Positions 7,238 through 14,474 of a stretch of DNA of 27,217 bases are shown in pieces. This stretch comes from Spirochaetaceae bacterium. Lineage in GTDB: Bacteria > Spirochaetota > Spirochaetia > Treponematales > Breznakiellaceae. Made by a program: the position numbers and the translations under genes. Position 1 is the first letter of the stretch; each line of letters starts with the position of its first letter. The DNA lies in assembly GCA_031267955.1 (NCBI GenBank), contig JAIRYB010000162.1, forward strand, positions 1 through 27,217, read 5' to 3'. A model generated the notes under the pieces. It did no database searches. It saw only the letters and a list, made by a program, of their open reading frames with translations, and was not told the origin of the DNA.

Positions 7238-7996
7238 CTACAATACGCTCTGAAGGAACTGGCGGGTGCGGGGATTTTGGGGATTGCTGAAAATTTCTTC
7301 GGGCGGGGCCGTTTCCAGGATGGAACCCTGGTACATAAAGACCACCTGGTCGGCGGCTTCGCGGGCAAAGCCCATCTCGTGGGTAACTACCAGCATGGTC
7401 ATGCCGGCCCGGGCAAGGTCCTTCATGACGCCCAGCACCTCGCCTACCAGTTCCGGGTCCAGGGCGGAAGTCGGCTCGTCAAAGAGCATGATCTTCGGTT
7501 CCATGGCCAGGGCCCGGGCGATGGCCACCCGCTGCTGCTGGCCGCCCGAAAGCTGGGATGGATAGGCGTCCACCTTCTCCAAAAGCCCCACCCGCTCCAG
7601 AAGCGGCATGGCTTTTTCGCGGGCCTCCTCGGAAGAAAGTTTCCGCACATGCACGGGGGAAAGTATTATATTTTCTATTACCGTTTTGTGGGGGAACAGG
7701 TTGAAGCTCTGGAACACCATTCCTACTTCAAGCAGGGCCAGGTTCCGCTCGTGGGCGCCCATCCTGACCTTGTTTTCCCCGTTCGCGCAGTCAAAGAGGA
7801 GTTTGTCCTCGATGTAGATGCTGCCGCTGTCGATGCGTTCCAGCCGGTTCAGGGAGCGGAGGAAGGTGGACTTTCCCGCGCCGGAAGGCCCGATAATACA
7901 GAACACTTCCCTTTGCTCCACCGTGAGCGACACGGACTTGAGTACCTCGTTGCTGCCGAAACTTTTACACACATCAACAGTTTTAACCATGGACAT
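7238..7996 (-). CDS. glnQ: Amino-acid ABC transporter, ATP-binding protein
   Basis: A 252-residue cytoplasmic ATPase that powers a polar amino-acid importer. The Walker A motif GPSGAGKS is at 36-43, the Q-loop Gln near 96 (VFQSFNLFPH, the wording typical of the GlnQ/HisP group), the ABC signature LSGGQQQR at 149-156, Walker B IMLFDEPTSALD at 169-180 and the switch His at 206. The length is normal for the family. The ATG at 7996 lies 9 nt after the permease stop, with AGGGGCG as ribosome site, so it is the third gene of a binding protein-permease-ATPase operon. The exact amino acid is not determinable; the downstream iorAB hints at substrates that can be fermented. Confidence 0.92.
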   Translation of the reverse strand: MSMVKTVDVCKSFGSNEVLKSVSLTVEQREVFCIIGPSGAGKSTFLRSLNRLERIDSGSIYIEDKLLFDCANGENKVRMGAHERNLALLEVGMVFQSFNLFPHKTVIENIILSPVHVRKLSSEEAREKAMPLLERVGLLEKVDAYPSQLSGGQQQRVAIARALAMEPKIMLFDEPTSALDPELVGEVLGVMKDLARAGMTMLVVTHEMGFAREAADQVVFMYQGSILETAPPEEIFSNPQNPRTRQFLQSVL

Positions 7997-8005
7997 AGGG
8001 CGCCC

Positions 8006-8683
8006 CTAAACGTAAACCGAATACTTCTTTTCCAGTTTGTGGAAAATGTAGGAAAAAACCGCGGTAATGATAAGGTAGAGAATCATTGCGGGGATATACA
8101 CCAGGGCCGAGCGGGTCGAGGATTCGATGTTCCGGGTAGCCTTGGTAATATCGATCAGGGCGATCATGGAGACCAGGGACGCGTCCTTTAACACCATGAT
8201 AAATTCATTGCCCACAGGCGGGATGAGCCGCCTGATCGACTGGGGGATGATCACCATGCGCATGGTCTGGGGGTACGAAAGCCCCAGCGCCTTTGACGCT
8301 TCGAACTGGCCTTTGTCTATGCTGAGTATGGCCGCCCGTATTATTTCCGCGCAGTACGCCGCGGAATTCAGGGCGAAGGCAAGGAAGGCCGGGATGAAGC
8401 GGTCGAAAAACTGGTCCCCTGTTTTTATGATAAAGACAGGGGACACCATGGGCAGGGCGTAGTAGATAAAATAGAGCTGCATCAGAAGGGGCGTGCCCCG
8501 GAAGAAGAAGATATAGGCGCTTGATAATCTGTTGACGAGCGCGTTCTTCGACATCTTCCCCAGAGCAAGAAAGAGGCTCAGCACCAGGCCGCCGGATACC
8601 GAAAGGATAGTGAGCGCGATAGTAACCCTGGCGCCGCCCAGGAGAGGCGGTATCCACGATATCATTTTTTGAACAGCATCCAT
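8006..8683 (-). CDS. Amino-acid ABC transporter, permease protein
   Basis: A 225-residue inner-membrane permease of the polar amino-acid uptake (HisM/GlnP) family with about five helices. The start MISWIPPLLGGARVTIALTILSVSGG and the FFRGTPLLMQLYF segment are family hallmarks. The cytoplasmic EAA loop, which docks with the ATPase, reads EASKALGLSYPQTMRMVIIP. The ATG at 8683 has a GAGGGGG ribosome site. It lies 76 nt after the binding-protein gene and 9 nt before the ATPase gene, in the same transcription unit. A single permease implies a homodimer. Confidence 0.92.
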   Translation of the reverse strand: MDAVQKMISWIPPLLGGARVTIALTILSVSGGLVLSLFLALGKMSKNALVNRLSSAYIFFFRGTPLLMQLYFIYYALPMVSPVFIIKTGDQFFDRFIPAFLAFALNSAAYCAEIIRAAILSIDKGQFEASKALGLSYPQTMRMVIIPQSIRRLIPPVGNEFIMVLKDASLVSMIALIDITKATRNIESSTRSALVYIPAMILYLIITAVFSYIFHKLEKKYSVYV

Positions 8684-8759
8684 ACAACCCCCTCGGCAAT
8701 TTCACATTTCAGTCCGGAATCCGGGCGTTTTGGCGGCCGGGCGCGCCGGTAAAACGCGG

Positions 8760-9569
8760 CTACCTTCTGGCCGCGCTTACCATGTCAATCTTGAACACAT
8801 CCTGGGACAATTTCAGGATGGCGCCCTCGGCAAAGAGTTCGTCCAGCGCCTTGTCAAGGGCGGCCGTCAGCGCGTCGTTGCCCTTTTTGAGGCAGACGGC
8901 GAAGACTTCTTCCGCCGGCCCCTGCCACACGATCTCGAAGGGGCTGTCCGCCGGCGCGATATAGTCAACCGCGACAAGGCTGTCGCAGACAATCGCGTCT
9001 ACCCGCCCCAGCCGCAGCTCGTCGAAGCAGTTCATCACCTTGTCGTACTCGTAGGGGGTAAAGCTGACCCCCTGCCCGGCCAGTTTCGCCATGTAGATGT
9101 CCGAGGTAGTTTCCGCCTGGTACGCGACTCCCAGCCCGGAAGTTTCCTCGGGGCTGCGGGCCCTGACCTGCGAACCCTTGAGCAGCACCAGGGCCTGCGC
9201 GTTGGCAATATAGGGCTTTGTAAAGTTATGCACGGCCTGGCGTTCGGGGGTAATTGTTACCGACGAAATAATACAGTCGTACTTTCCGGTATCGACCCCG
9301 GCGAAGATCCCGTCCCAGGCTGTATCGACAAACTTGGCCTGGAGCCCCAGTTTTTCCGCCAGGGCCTTGCCCATGGATACATCGAAACCGATGGGCGTCC
9401 TGCCGTCCGCGTCGTAGTACTCCATGGGGGGATACCCAATCTCCATACCTATCGTAAGCGCGCCGCTTTCGATAGTAAGCCCGCCCTGCTGTTTGCCGCC
9501 CCCGGCGTACAAACCCGAAACAAGCGCCAGCGCCGCCGCGATCAGGGCGGCAATTTTCCTGAATTCCAT
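8760..9569 (-). CDS. Amino-acid ABC transporter, substrate-binding protein
   Basis: A 269-residue periplasmic binding protein (bacterial extracellular solute-binding family 3). The signal peptide is MEFRKIAALIAAALALVSG, cleaved probably after LYA. There is no lipobox cysteine, unlike many spirochaete binding proteins. The mature part has IGMEIGYPPMEYYDADG, IGFDVSMGKALAEKLG, WDGIFAGVDTGKYDCIISS and ITPERQAVHNFTKPYI, all standard for amino-acid binders. The last two surround the ligand-contact loop. AAGGAGGAAG precedes the ATG at 9569. It is the first gene of the transporter operon and has a near-perfect promoter 70-100 nt upstream. How it is retained at the cell without a lipid anchor is unclear. 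Confidence 0.92.
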   Translation of the reverse strand: MEFRKIAALIAAALALVSGLYAGGGKQQGGLTIESGALTIGMEIGYPPMEYYDADGRTPIGFDVSMGKALAEKLGLQAKFVDTAWDGIFAGVDTGKYDCIISSVTITPERQAVHNFTKPYIANAQALVLLKGSQVRARSPEETSGLGVAYQAETTSDIYMAKLAGQGVSFTPYEYDKVMNCFDELRLGRVDAIVCDSLVAVDYIAPADSPFEIVWQGPAEEVFAVCLKKGNDALTAALDKALDELFAEGAILKLSQDVFKIDMVSAARR

Positions 9570-9645
9570 CTCTTCCTCCTTGGCTTAATCGGAAAACGGC
9601 CTCCGGCGCGGCACAGGCCCCCGGAAACCGTATTTTTATGCAGGA

Positions 9646-9674
9646 ATTATACATGATTATACGTTTTTTGTCAA
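9646..9674 (-). promoter_or_regulatory. Consensus sigma-70 promoter of the amino-acid transporter operon
   Basis: TTGACA (minus strand, 9674-9669), a 17-nt spacer, then TATAAT (9651-9646): all twelve positions match the housekeeping consensus. The predicted start is near 9639, giving a leader of about 70 nt before the binding-protein gene. Such a strong core promoter usually implies either high expression or control by a repressor; no operator was identified. Confidence 0.8.
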
Positions 9675-9729
9675 CATAAAAAATACGCGTGTCAAACGCC
9701 TCACGATAAACGCCGAAAAGAGACTCAAT

Positions 9730-9878
9730 GAGCCTCCGCGGTATCTGGAACGTAGAAATGTTATTCAATCGGAGGCTCGTTCGAGAGGAAATTTATTATA
9801 CCGTCTGGTTTAATGCTAAATTTTTGTGGATGTTGCATTATTTGAACCGGAGCAGAGCTCCGGGGTATTAAACCAGAC
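9730..9878. repeat. Nested inverted repeats
   Basis: GAGCCTCCG (9730-9738) pairs with CGGAGGCTC (9770-9778). GTCTGGTTTAAT (9803-9814) pairs with ATTAAACCAGAC (9867-9878). Inside the second pair is a small hairpin CCGGAG/CTCCGG (9847-9863). No transposase is nearby; this could be a relic of a small mobile element or a regulatory structure. Confidence 0.5.
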
Positions 9879-9888
9879 TTTCGAATAA

Positions 9889-10023
9889 CCACGACCCTAA
9901 CAAACGTCTCCTGCGGGACGATCTGGTCATCGAGATGGAAGGCGACGGCTGGGTAAGAAGGCAGTACCCGCCCCATTTTCTACACCGAACGTATTTCGGG
10001 CGGCAATTTAGCATCACAGCATA
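9889..10023 (+). pseudogene. Possible C-terminal gene fragment
   Basis: A plus-strand open stretch encodes 44 residues including LLRDDLVIEMEGDGWVRRQY and ends at a TAA. The composition looks protein-like (alternating acidic, hydrophobic and aromatic residues, charged turn), but it has no plausible start or ribosome site upstream. I do not recognise the family. It may be the tail of a gene disrupted when the upstream inverted-repeat region formed; equally it may be chance. Confidence 0.25.
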
Positions 10024-10083
10024 ACTGCCCAAAACATACAATATTTTCCCGCTTCATTTGTCTATATAAGCAGGGAGTAAAAC

Positions 10084-10488
10084 ATGAACAAATTTTTTTA
10101 CAAAACGCGGTTTTGGGGCTTCTGGGGAATACCGGCGGCAATCGTCCTGCTGGCGGTATTCGGGGCGCTGGTCATGCTATTATGGAACGCGCTGTTGCCC
10201 GGCATTGCGGGTTTGCCCGCCATTGACTACCTACAGGCAGCGGGCATTCTGGCCCTGGCCCGCATTCTCTTTGGCGGGTTTGGCTTTGGAAGGGGGTATC
10301 CCCATATACGGGGCGGCAACGCTTTCCGCGAAAAGTGGATGAAAATGACGCCGGAGGAACAGGAGGAATTCATCAGGAAGCAGGGGCATTACCATCACCT
10401 GTTCGGCGGGCCGCATTACGGAGGCGGGGGGGCCGGCCGGCACGAAGGCGCGGCAAAATCCCCGGACCAGAACCAGGAAACAAAATAA
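10084..10488 (+). CDS. Small two-helix membrane protein with His-rich tail
   Basis: A 134-residue protein of unknown function. Helix 1 is about residues 13-38 (IPAAIVLLAVFGALVMLLW) and helix 2 about 46-66 (IDYLQAAGILALARILFGGF). After them comes a soluble tail with EKWMKMTPEEQEEFIRK and then a Gly/His-rich end (His 74, 102, 104, 105, 111, 120; GHYHHLFGGPHYGGGG). Proteins of this build are known next to ECF sigma genes and are candidate sigma regulators; the His tail suggests metal binding. The ATG at 10084 has GGGAG 8 nt upstream. The sigma gene starts 8 nt after its stop and a DtxR-type gene follows, so a metal-responsive unit is likely. Role inferred from context only. Confidence 0.75.
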   Translation: MNKFFYKTRFWGFWGIPAAIVLLAVFGALVMLLWNALLPGIAGLPAIDYLQAAGILALARILFGGFGFGRGYPHIRGGNAFREKWMKMTPEEQEEFIRKQGHYHHLFGGPHYGGGGAGRHEGAAKSPDQNQETK

Positions 10489-10496
10489 GGCGCGCC

Positions 10497-11048
10497 GTGC
10501 CGCAGAAAATTGCCGGGGATATTTTTACCGCATACCGCGGGCGGATAGCGCAGTTTATACGCGCGCGGGTAAGGCTCCTTGAAGACGCCGAAGATATTCT
10601 ACAGGAAGTGTTTTATGAATATTCCCGCATGGAAAGTATCGCCCGCCCTGTACGGCGGACAGCGGCATGGCTTTACCGTGTCGCGCGGAACAAGATCATC
10701 AACCACCGGAACAAAAAGAAAGAAACACCGCTGCCGGAATATTACGGCGAGGACGACGACGCGTTTGTTTTTGCCGATATCGCCGATACGCTTTTCGGCG
10801 AGGCAATAACTCCGGAAACTGAAAATCTGCGGGAACTGATAGCCAGGGAAATAGAGGCCGCGCTGGCTGATCTGCCGGAAGAGCAGCGGGCGGCATTTGA
10901 GTTTTCGGAATTTCAGGGGATGGCGGTTAAGGACATTGCGGAGAAAACCGGGGTCCCGGTCAATACGGCGCTGTCACGGAAACACTATGCCGTAAAATAT
11001 TTACGCGGGCGGCTTAAAGAACTGTACGCCGATGTCATGGGGGAATAG
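10497..11048 (+). CDS. ECF-type RNA polymerase sigma factor
   Basis: A 183-residue sigma-70 family protein with only regions 2 and 4. Region 2 covers about residues 10-75, with LEDAEDILQEVFYEYSR (2.2) and AWLYRVARNKIINHRNKKKE (2.3-2.4). Region 4 covers about 120-175, with LADLPEEQRAAFEFSEFQGM and the helix-turn-helix VKDIAEKTGVPVNTALSRKH. A variable acidic linker lies between. I chose the GTG at 10497: it lies 8 nt after the stop of the membrane-protein gene and begins directly before region 2. A longer in-frame reading would overlap that gene almost to its middle and adds a Gly/Arg-rich string without homology. It probably serves a dedicated promoter set, possibly controlled by the upstream membrane protein. 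Confidence 0.88.
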   Translation: MPQKIAGDIFTAYRGRIAQFIRARVRLLEDAEDILQEVFYEYSRMESIARPVRRTAAWLYRVARNKIINHRNKKKETPLPEYYGEDDDAFVFADIADTLFGEAITPETENLRELIAREIEAALADLPEEQRAAFEFSEFQGMAVKDIAEKTGVPVNTALSRKHYAVKYLRGRLKELYADVMGE

Positions 11049-11053
11049 GTAAA

Positions 11054-11419
11054 ATGGCAATGACAGCCTCTCTTGAAGATTATCTGAAAATAGCGGGCCT
11101 TGTCGCCGACAGGGGGGAGCTGCGGCTGACAGACATTGCCGCTCGGCTGGGAGTTTCAAAACCGTCGGCGCTGGCTGCCCTGAAAAAACTGGAGGAGCTG
11201 GGCTTGGTCGAACATAAACGCTACCGCAGGTTCAAATTAACCAAAGAAGGAATACGCCGGTCGGCGGAGATCGGGGAACGGTACAGCACCCTGACCGCCT
11301 TCCTGCTCAATATTGTCGGGGTAACCGCGACAACCGCGGAAAAAGACGCCTGTAAAATGGAGCATATCTTTTCCAGCGAGACGTATAAAAAAATTAAAGC
11401 CATGGTACCTTCAAGGTAA
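11054..11419 (+). CDS. Short DtxR/MntR-family metal-dependent regulator
   Basis: A 121-residue DNA-binding protein. The winged helix (about 7-65) has LTDIAARLGVSKPSALAALKKLEELGLV. The dimerisation/metal domain ends in DACKMEHIFSSETYKKI. Cys100, Glu103 and His104 line up with the DtxR Cys-x-x-Glu-His metal ligands; MntR has Glu in place of the Cys. The His expected near residue 79 (MntR His77) is Ser/Thr here, and the MntR Glu11 position is Lys12, so the metal site looks altered. There is no C-terminal SH3/FeoA domain. The ATG at 11054 lies 5 nt after the sigma stop. The gene likely reports Fe, Mn or Zn status within the three-gene module. Confidence 0.82.
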   Translation: MAMTASLEDYLKIAGLVADRGELRLTDIAARLGVSKPSALAALKKLEELGLVEHKRYRRFKLTKEGIRRSAEIGERYSTLTAFLLNIVGVTATTAEKDACKMEHIFSSETYKKIKAMVPSR

Positions 11420-11450
11420 GCGCGAAGCCTTTTTTAGCCTAATCAGGCGG

Positions 11451-11858
11451 CTACGCCCCGATGCGTTTTCCCAGAGCCTCGGCGTGGGGGGCGGATAGGA
11501 TGATCTCGCTCCAGTTGACTACTATTCCTTCTTTTTCCATAGCCTTCATCAGTTTGGCGAGGGCCTTTCCGGTAAAGGGGCTGGTCTTTTTGAGGAACGC
11601 GGCGCCCTTCTTGCCCACAAGGCTGGACGCGCCGGAGAGTATCTTCGCCAGGGATTCGGGCATGTTCCCGCTGAAAAGGGCGGCGCTTTCCGCCGCGACC
11701 GCCAGGTATTCGTAGCCCGGAAGCCGCATCCCGTCGCCGGTCCAGGCGTCCGCCACATCGACCCGGTGGCCCATGGATTCCATGCCCCTGGCAAGGGCGG
11801 CGACATAATCGGGTATTCCCCCGCGGCGGGCGGGCGCGCTGATAAGGGCAATTCTCAT
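11451..11858 (-). CDS. Flavodoxin-like fold protein of unknown function
   Basis: A 135-residue cytoplasmic protein. The start MRIALISAPARRGGIPDYVA and the pattern strand-helix-strand (HRVDVADAWTG, YEYLAVAAESAALFSGNMPE, GKKGAAFLKKTSPFTGKAL, EGIVVNWSEII) suggest a flavodoxin-like alpha/beta fold. The residues expected for tight FMN binding (a Ser/Thr-rich first loop) are weak: APARRGG. I do not recognise a specific function. It lies 71 nt after the universal stress protein gene and may be the last gene of the long secG/V-ATPase run, convergent with the DtxR gene. AGAGGAA precedes the ATG. Confidence 0.65.
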   Translation of the reverse strand: MRIALISAPARRGGIPDYVAALARGMESMGHRVDVADAWTGDGMRLPGYEYLAVAAESAALFSGNMPESLAKILSGASSLVGKKGAAFLKKTSPFTGKALAKLMKAMEKEGIVVNWSEIILSAPHAEALGKRIGA

Positions 11859-11929
11859 AAGGCTGATTCCTCTACCGGCACGGACGCCGTTTTTCAGCAG
11901 CGGCCGGTATCTTATAGATTAGCGCCATA

Positions 11930-12415
11930 TCAGGCCATTTTGTAGAGCTGATCGACGGACGGTTCCTTTACCAGGAGTACCGAACATTTGGCGTTTATCA
12001 TGATTTCCCTGTAAGAATTGCCCATGATGTCGCGGGTGCTCCGTTCCCGCTCCCAGCCCCCCAGAAGGATGAGGCTGGCGTTTTTTTCGTCGGCGACTTT
12101 CAATATTTCCGTGTATACCGCCCCGTGGCGTATCTCCCGCTCGATCTTGACGCCTTTGGGGCGGGCCAGTTCGCCGATATAGCTGAGATAGCGGTGCCCG
12201 TTGGCCTCCAGGCTGTGCTCGTATTCCTGGCTTTCTTCCTGGATGAATATCTTGCTCAGGGTGAGCTGCCTGATGGTGGCGGTATCTACCACGTAGACCG
12301 CCGTGAGCCGGCAGCGCTGCTGTTTCGCCAGGACTATGGCGTACTTCGCCGCCAGGATCGAGGCGTCCGAGCCGTTGATCGCTACGACAAGATCTGAAAT
12401 GATCGGTTTCATCAT
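11930..12415 (-). CDS. Universal stress protein (UspA family)
   Basis: A 161-residue cytoplasmic protein with the Usp alpha/beta fold: ISDLVVAINGSDASILAAKY at the start, AVYVVDTAT, HGAVYTEILKVADEKNASLI and the C-terminal SVLLVKE strand. The ATP-binding loop normally reads G-2x-G-9x-G-S/T. Here it reads GGWERERSTRDIMGNSYRE, so the second glycine is missing while the MGNS end is kept; nucleotide binding is possible but not assured. The first ATG (12415) overlaps the V-ATPase subunit D stop by 4 nt (ATGA), so it is translationally coupled to the ATPase operon. That link suggests a role tied to energy status. Confidence 0.85.
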   Translation of the reverse strand: MMKPIISDLVVAINGSDASILAAKYAIVLAKQQRCRLTAVYVVDTATIRQLTLSKIFIQEESQEYEHSLEANGHRYLSYIGELARPKGVKIEREIRHGAVYTEILKVADEKNASLILLGGWERERSTRDIMGNSYREIMINAKCSVLLVKEPSVDQLYKMA

Positions 12416-13035
12416 TCCCTTCCGGTTTTCCTTTTGAGCAGCTTGCTGGAAAAAAAGGCGTCCCGGTCCTTTTCTTCCAAAGCCGCTTCAATATAAATTT
12501 TGGTTTCGCGGGCGGTGGGTATTACCATTTTTTCCAGGGCGTTTACCCGCCTCTGGGTTTTGCGGACTTCCCGGGCAAGCCGCCACGCTATGGTCCTGAC
12601 CGCCGCAAGCTCCGTAAGGATTTTAAGGAGCTGGAAGAATTCTAACACGGTTTCGTCGCATTCGGCAAATGAATTCGCAGGGGAATACTTCAGTTCCATG
12701 GGGGGGAGGCGGACTTCGAGGCTTGGGAGCTTCATTCCGGCGGCGGTAACCTGCTTTTCCTGCAATTCGAAACGGTAGCTGATGTTCTTTGAAAGCCGGT
12801 CCGCCCGCTCGCGGCCTACGATGACGAGCATGCGCTTCAGGGCCGGGTACGCGGTCGCCACGCGGGCGTCCATGTCGCGTTCCAGGAGTTTTACCTGCTC
12901 GACTTTGTGCATCAGTTCCATGACCAGGATCTCGCGTTTCTGCTCAAGGAGATCGTAGCCTTCCGTGGCTATGGCGAGCTGTTCCTTGACGCGGATAAGG
13001 TTGCTCTTGGTCGGCGCTATCTGTTCGCGGCTCAT
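12412..13035 (-). CDS. atpD: V-type ATPase subunit D (central rotor shaft)
   Basis: A 207-residue, mostly coiled-coil protein that forms the rotating central stalk connecting the A3B3 head to the membrane ring. The start IAPTKSNLIRVKEQLAIATEGYDLLEQKREILVMEL is the typical N-terminal helix. The C-terminal helix contains RRVNALEKMVIPTARETKIYIEAALEEKDRD, also conserved. The length is normal. Its ATG at 13035 overlaps the subunit B stop by 4 nt and its stop overlaps the stress-protein start by 4 nt. It is the last ATPase subunit in the cluster. Confidence 0.93.
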   Translation of the reverse strand: MSREQIAPTKSNLIRVKEQLAIATEGYDLLEQKREILVMELMHKVEQVKLLERDMDARVATAYPALKRMLVIVGRERADRLSKNISYRFELQEKQVTAAGMKLPSLEVRLPPMELKYSPANSFAECDETVLEFFQLLKILTELAAVRTIAWRLAREVRKTQRRVNALEKMVIPTARETKIYIEAALEEKDRDAFFSSKLLKRKTGRE

Positions 13036-14474
13036 GTCCGGGCGGCGCCTCCGGCAAAGGGGTCCATGTACTTTTCGATGTACTTTTTGTTGATACGCAG
13101 GAGGTCTTCCCTGGGGAGGCGCGCCAGTATCTGCCAGCCGAGGTCCAGGGTTTGGGCGATGCTGCGGTTTTCAGTCTCCCCCTGGGTAAGGAACTGCTGC
13201 TCGAATATTTCGCCGAATTTGAGGTAGTGCTTATCGGAATCCGAAAGCTCCTCCTCCCCGATTATCGAGGCGAGGTTGCGCACGGACTTTACCTTGGAGT
13301 AGGCGGCGAAAAGCTGGCTTGAAACGTCCTTGTGGTCCTCCCGGGTCATGCCCTCGCCTATGCCGTCTTTCATGAGGCGGGAAAGGCTGGGGAGGCCGGC
13401 TACGGGCGGGTAGACGCCCCGCTGGGTCAGTTCCCGGTCAAGCACGATCTGGCCTTCCGTGATATAGCCGGAAAGGTCCGGGATGGGGTGGCTTATGTCA
13501 TCGTTGGGCATGGTGAGTATCGGTATCTGGGTGATGGAGCCGGAAGAGCCGGAGATCTTGCCGGCCCGCTCGTAAAGCGAGGCCAGGTCCGAGTAAAGGT
13601 AGCCCGGATAGCCTTTGCGGCTTGGGACCTCGCCCCGGATGGAGGATACCTCCCGGAGGGCTTCGCAGTAGTTGGTCATGTCGGTCATTACGACAAGGAC
13701 GTGCATGTTGCGTTCATACGCCAGGTATTCGGCGGCGGTCAGGGCGCAGCGGGGGGCCACAAGCCGTTCCAGGGAAGGGGCGTCGGCCAGGGACAGGAAA
13801 ACTACCACGTTCGCCAGCACGCCCGAACGCTCAAAGTCGTCAAGGAAGAAGCGGGCTACATCGTACTTGATCCCCATGGCGCAGAAGATTATCACGAAGC
13901 GCTCCCCGTCGGCCCTGTTCCCGCCGCTGCCCGCCGCCCCGCTGTTTCCGGACGGGCCGATGATCGCGGCCTGGCGCACAATCTGGGCCGCCAGCCTGTT
14001 GTGGGGAAGCCCGCTGCCGGAAAAGATGGGGAGCTTCTGGCCGCGGATCAGGGTGTTCATTCCGTCGATGGCGGAAATGCCGGTCTGGATAAAATCGCGG
14101 GGATAGGCCCGGGCGTAGGGGTTGATGGGGAGGCCGTTTACGTCCAGGCGGGCCGACGAGGCGATTTCGCCGTAGCCGTCTACCGGCTCGCCCAGGCCGT
14201 TAAAGATACGCCCTAAAAGGCCCGGCCCTACCCGCAGTTCCATGGGCCTGCCCAGGAATTCGACCCTGCTTTCATCGGCGGAAAGGCCGGTGTTGGTCCC
14301 GAATATCTGGATGGCGGTCCAGTCCCCGCTCATATCGACAACCCGCCCGAGCCTGCGGCCTTCGCCACGGTCGTAAACCGCCACTACCTCGTTAAAGCCC
14401 ACGTTGCGGCTCCGCTCGGTGACGATCACCGGCCCCTCGATTCGCGACAGGCCCCGATACTCAACGCCCCGCAT
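13032..14474 (-). CDS. atpB: V-type ATPase subunit B (non-catalytic)
   Basis: The 480-residue subunit alternates with A in the A3B3 head and has no Walker A motif, as expected. Conserved parts: EYRGLSRIEGPVIVTERSRNV at the start, GLGEPVDG, QTGISAIDGMNTLIRGQKLP, SGSGLPHN, MTNYCEALREVSS, and the block ITQIPILTMPNDDISHPIPD. An unusual Gly/Asn/Ser-rich insertion (GPSGNSGAAGSGGNRADGE, residues 173-191) sits between the IVRQA helix and the next strand, where homologues have a short turn. The ATG shares one base with the subunit A stop (TAATG). Confidence 0.94.
   Translation of the reverse strand: MRGVEYRGLSRIEGPVIVTERSRNVGFNEVVAVYDRGEGRRLGRVVDMSGDWTAIQIFGTNTGLSADESRVEFLGRPMELRVGPGLLGRIFNGLGEPVDGYGEIASSARLDVNGLPINPYARAYPRDFIQTGISAIDGMNTLIRGQKLPIFSGSGLPHNRLAAQIVRQAAIIGPSGNSGAAGSGGNRADGERFVIIFCAMGIKYDVARFFLDDFERSGVLANVVVFLSLADAPSLERLVAPRCALTAAEYLAYERNMHVLVVMTDMTNYCEALREVSSIRGEVPSRKGYPGYLYSDLASLYERAGKISGSSGSITQIPILTMPNDDISHPIPDLSGYITEGQIVLDRELTQRGVYPPVAGLPSLSRLMKDGIGEGMTREDHKDVSSQLFAAYSKVKSVRNLASIIGEEELSDSDKHYLKFGEIFEQQFLTQGETENRSIAQTLDLGWQILARLPREDLLRINKKYIEKYMDPFAGGAART

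Larger units (their letters stand above)
9570..10083. other. 514-nt gene-free divergent spacer
   Basis: This separates the minus-strand transporter operon from the plus-strand sigma-factor module. It contains the transporter promoter (9646-9674), nested inverted repeats (9730-9878) and a plus-strand reading stretch without a start codon (9889-10023). The 72-residue minus-strand frame 9761-9976 lies opposite that stretch and has no recognisable family or ribosome site, so it is not called as a gene. Confidence 0.6.

Noticed and set aside
9762..9774. 13-nt word TATTCAATCGGAG also present at 22356-22368
   Set aside because: Several exact 13-nt matches are expected by chance in a window of this size, and the flanks do not match beyond it.
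9761..9976. Minus-strand 71-codon frame in the divergent spacer
   Set aside because: No recognisable family and no ribosome site; it overlaps the inverted repeats and the better-looking plus-strand fragment.
11405..11450. Possible terminator between the convergent DtxR and flavodoxin-like genes
   Set aside because: There is a six-T run and a small GCCT/AGGC palindrome, but no stable stem immediately precedes the T-run in either direction.
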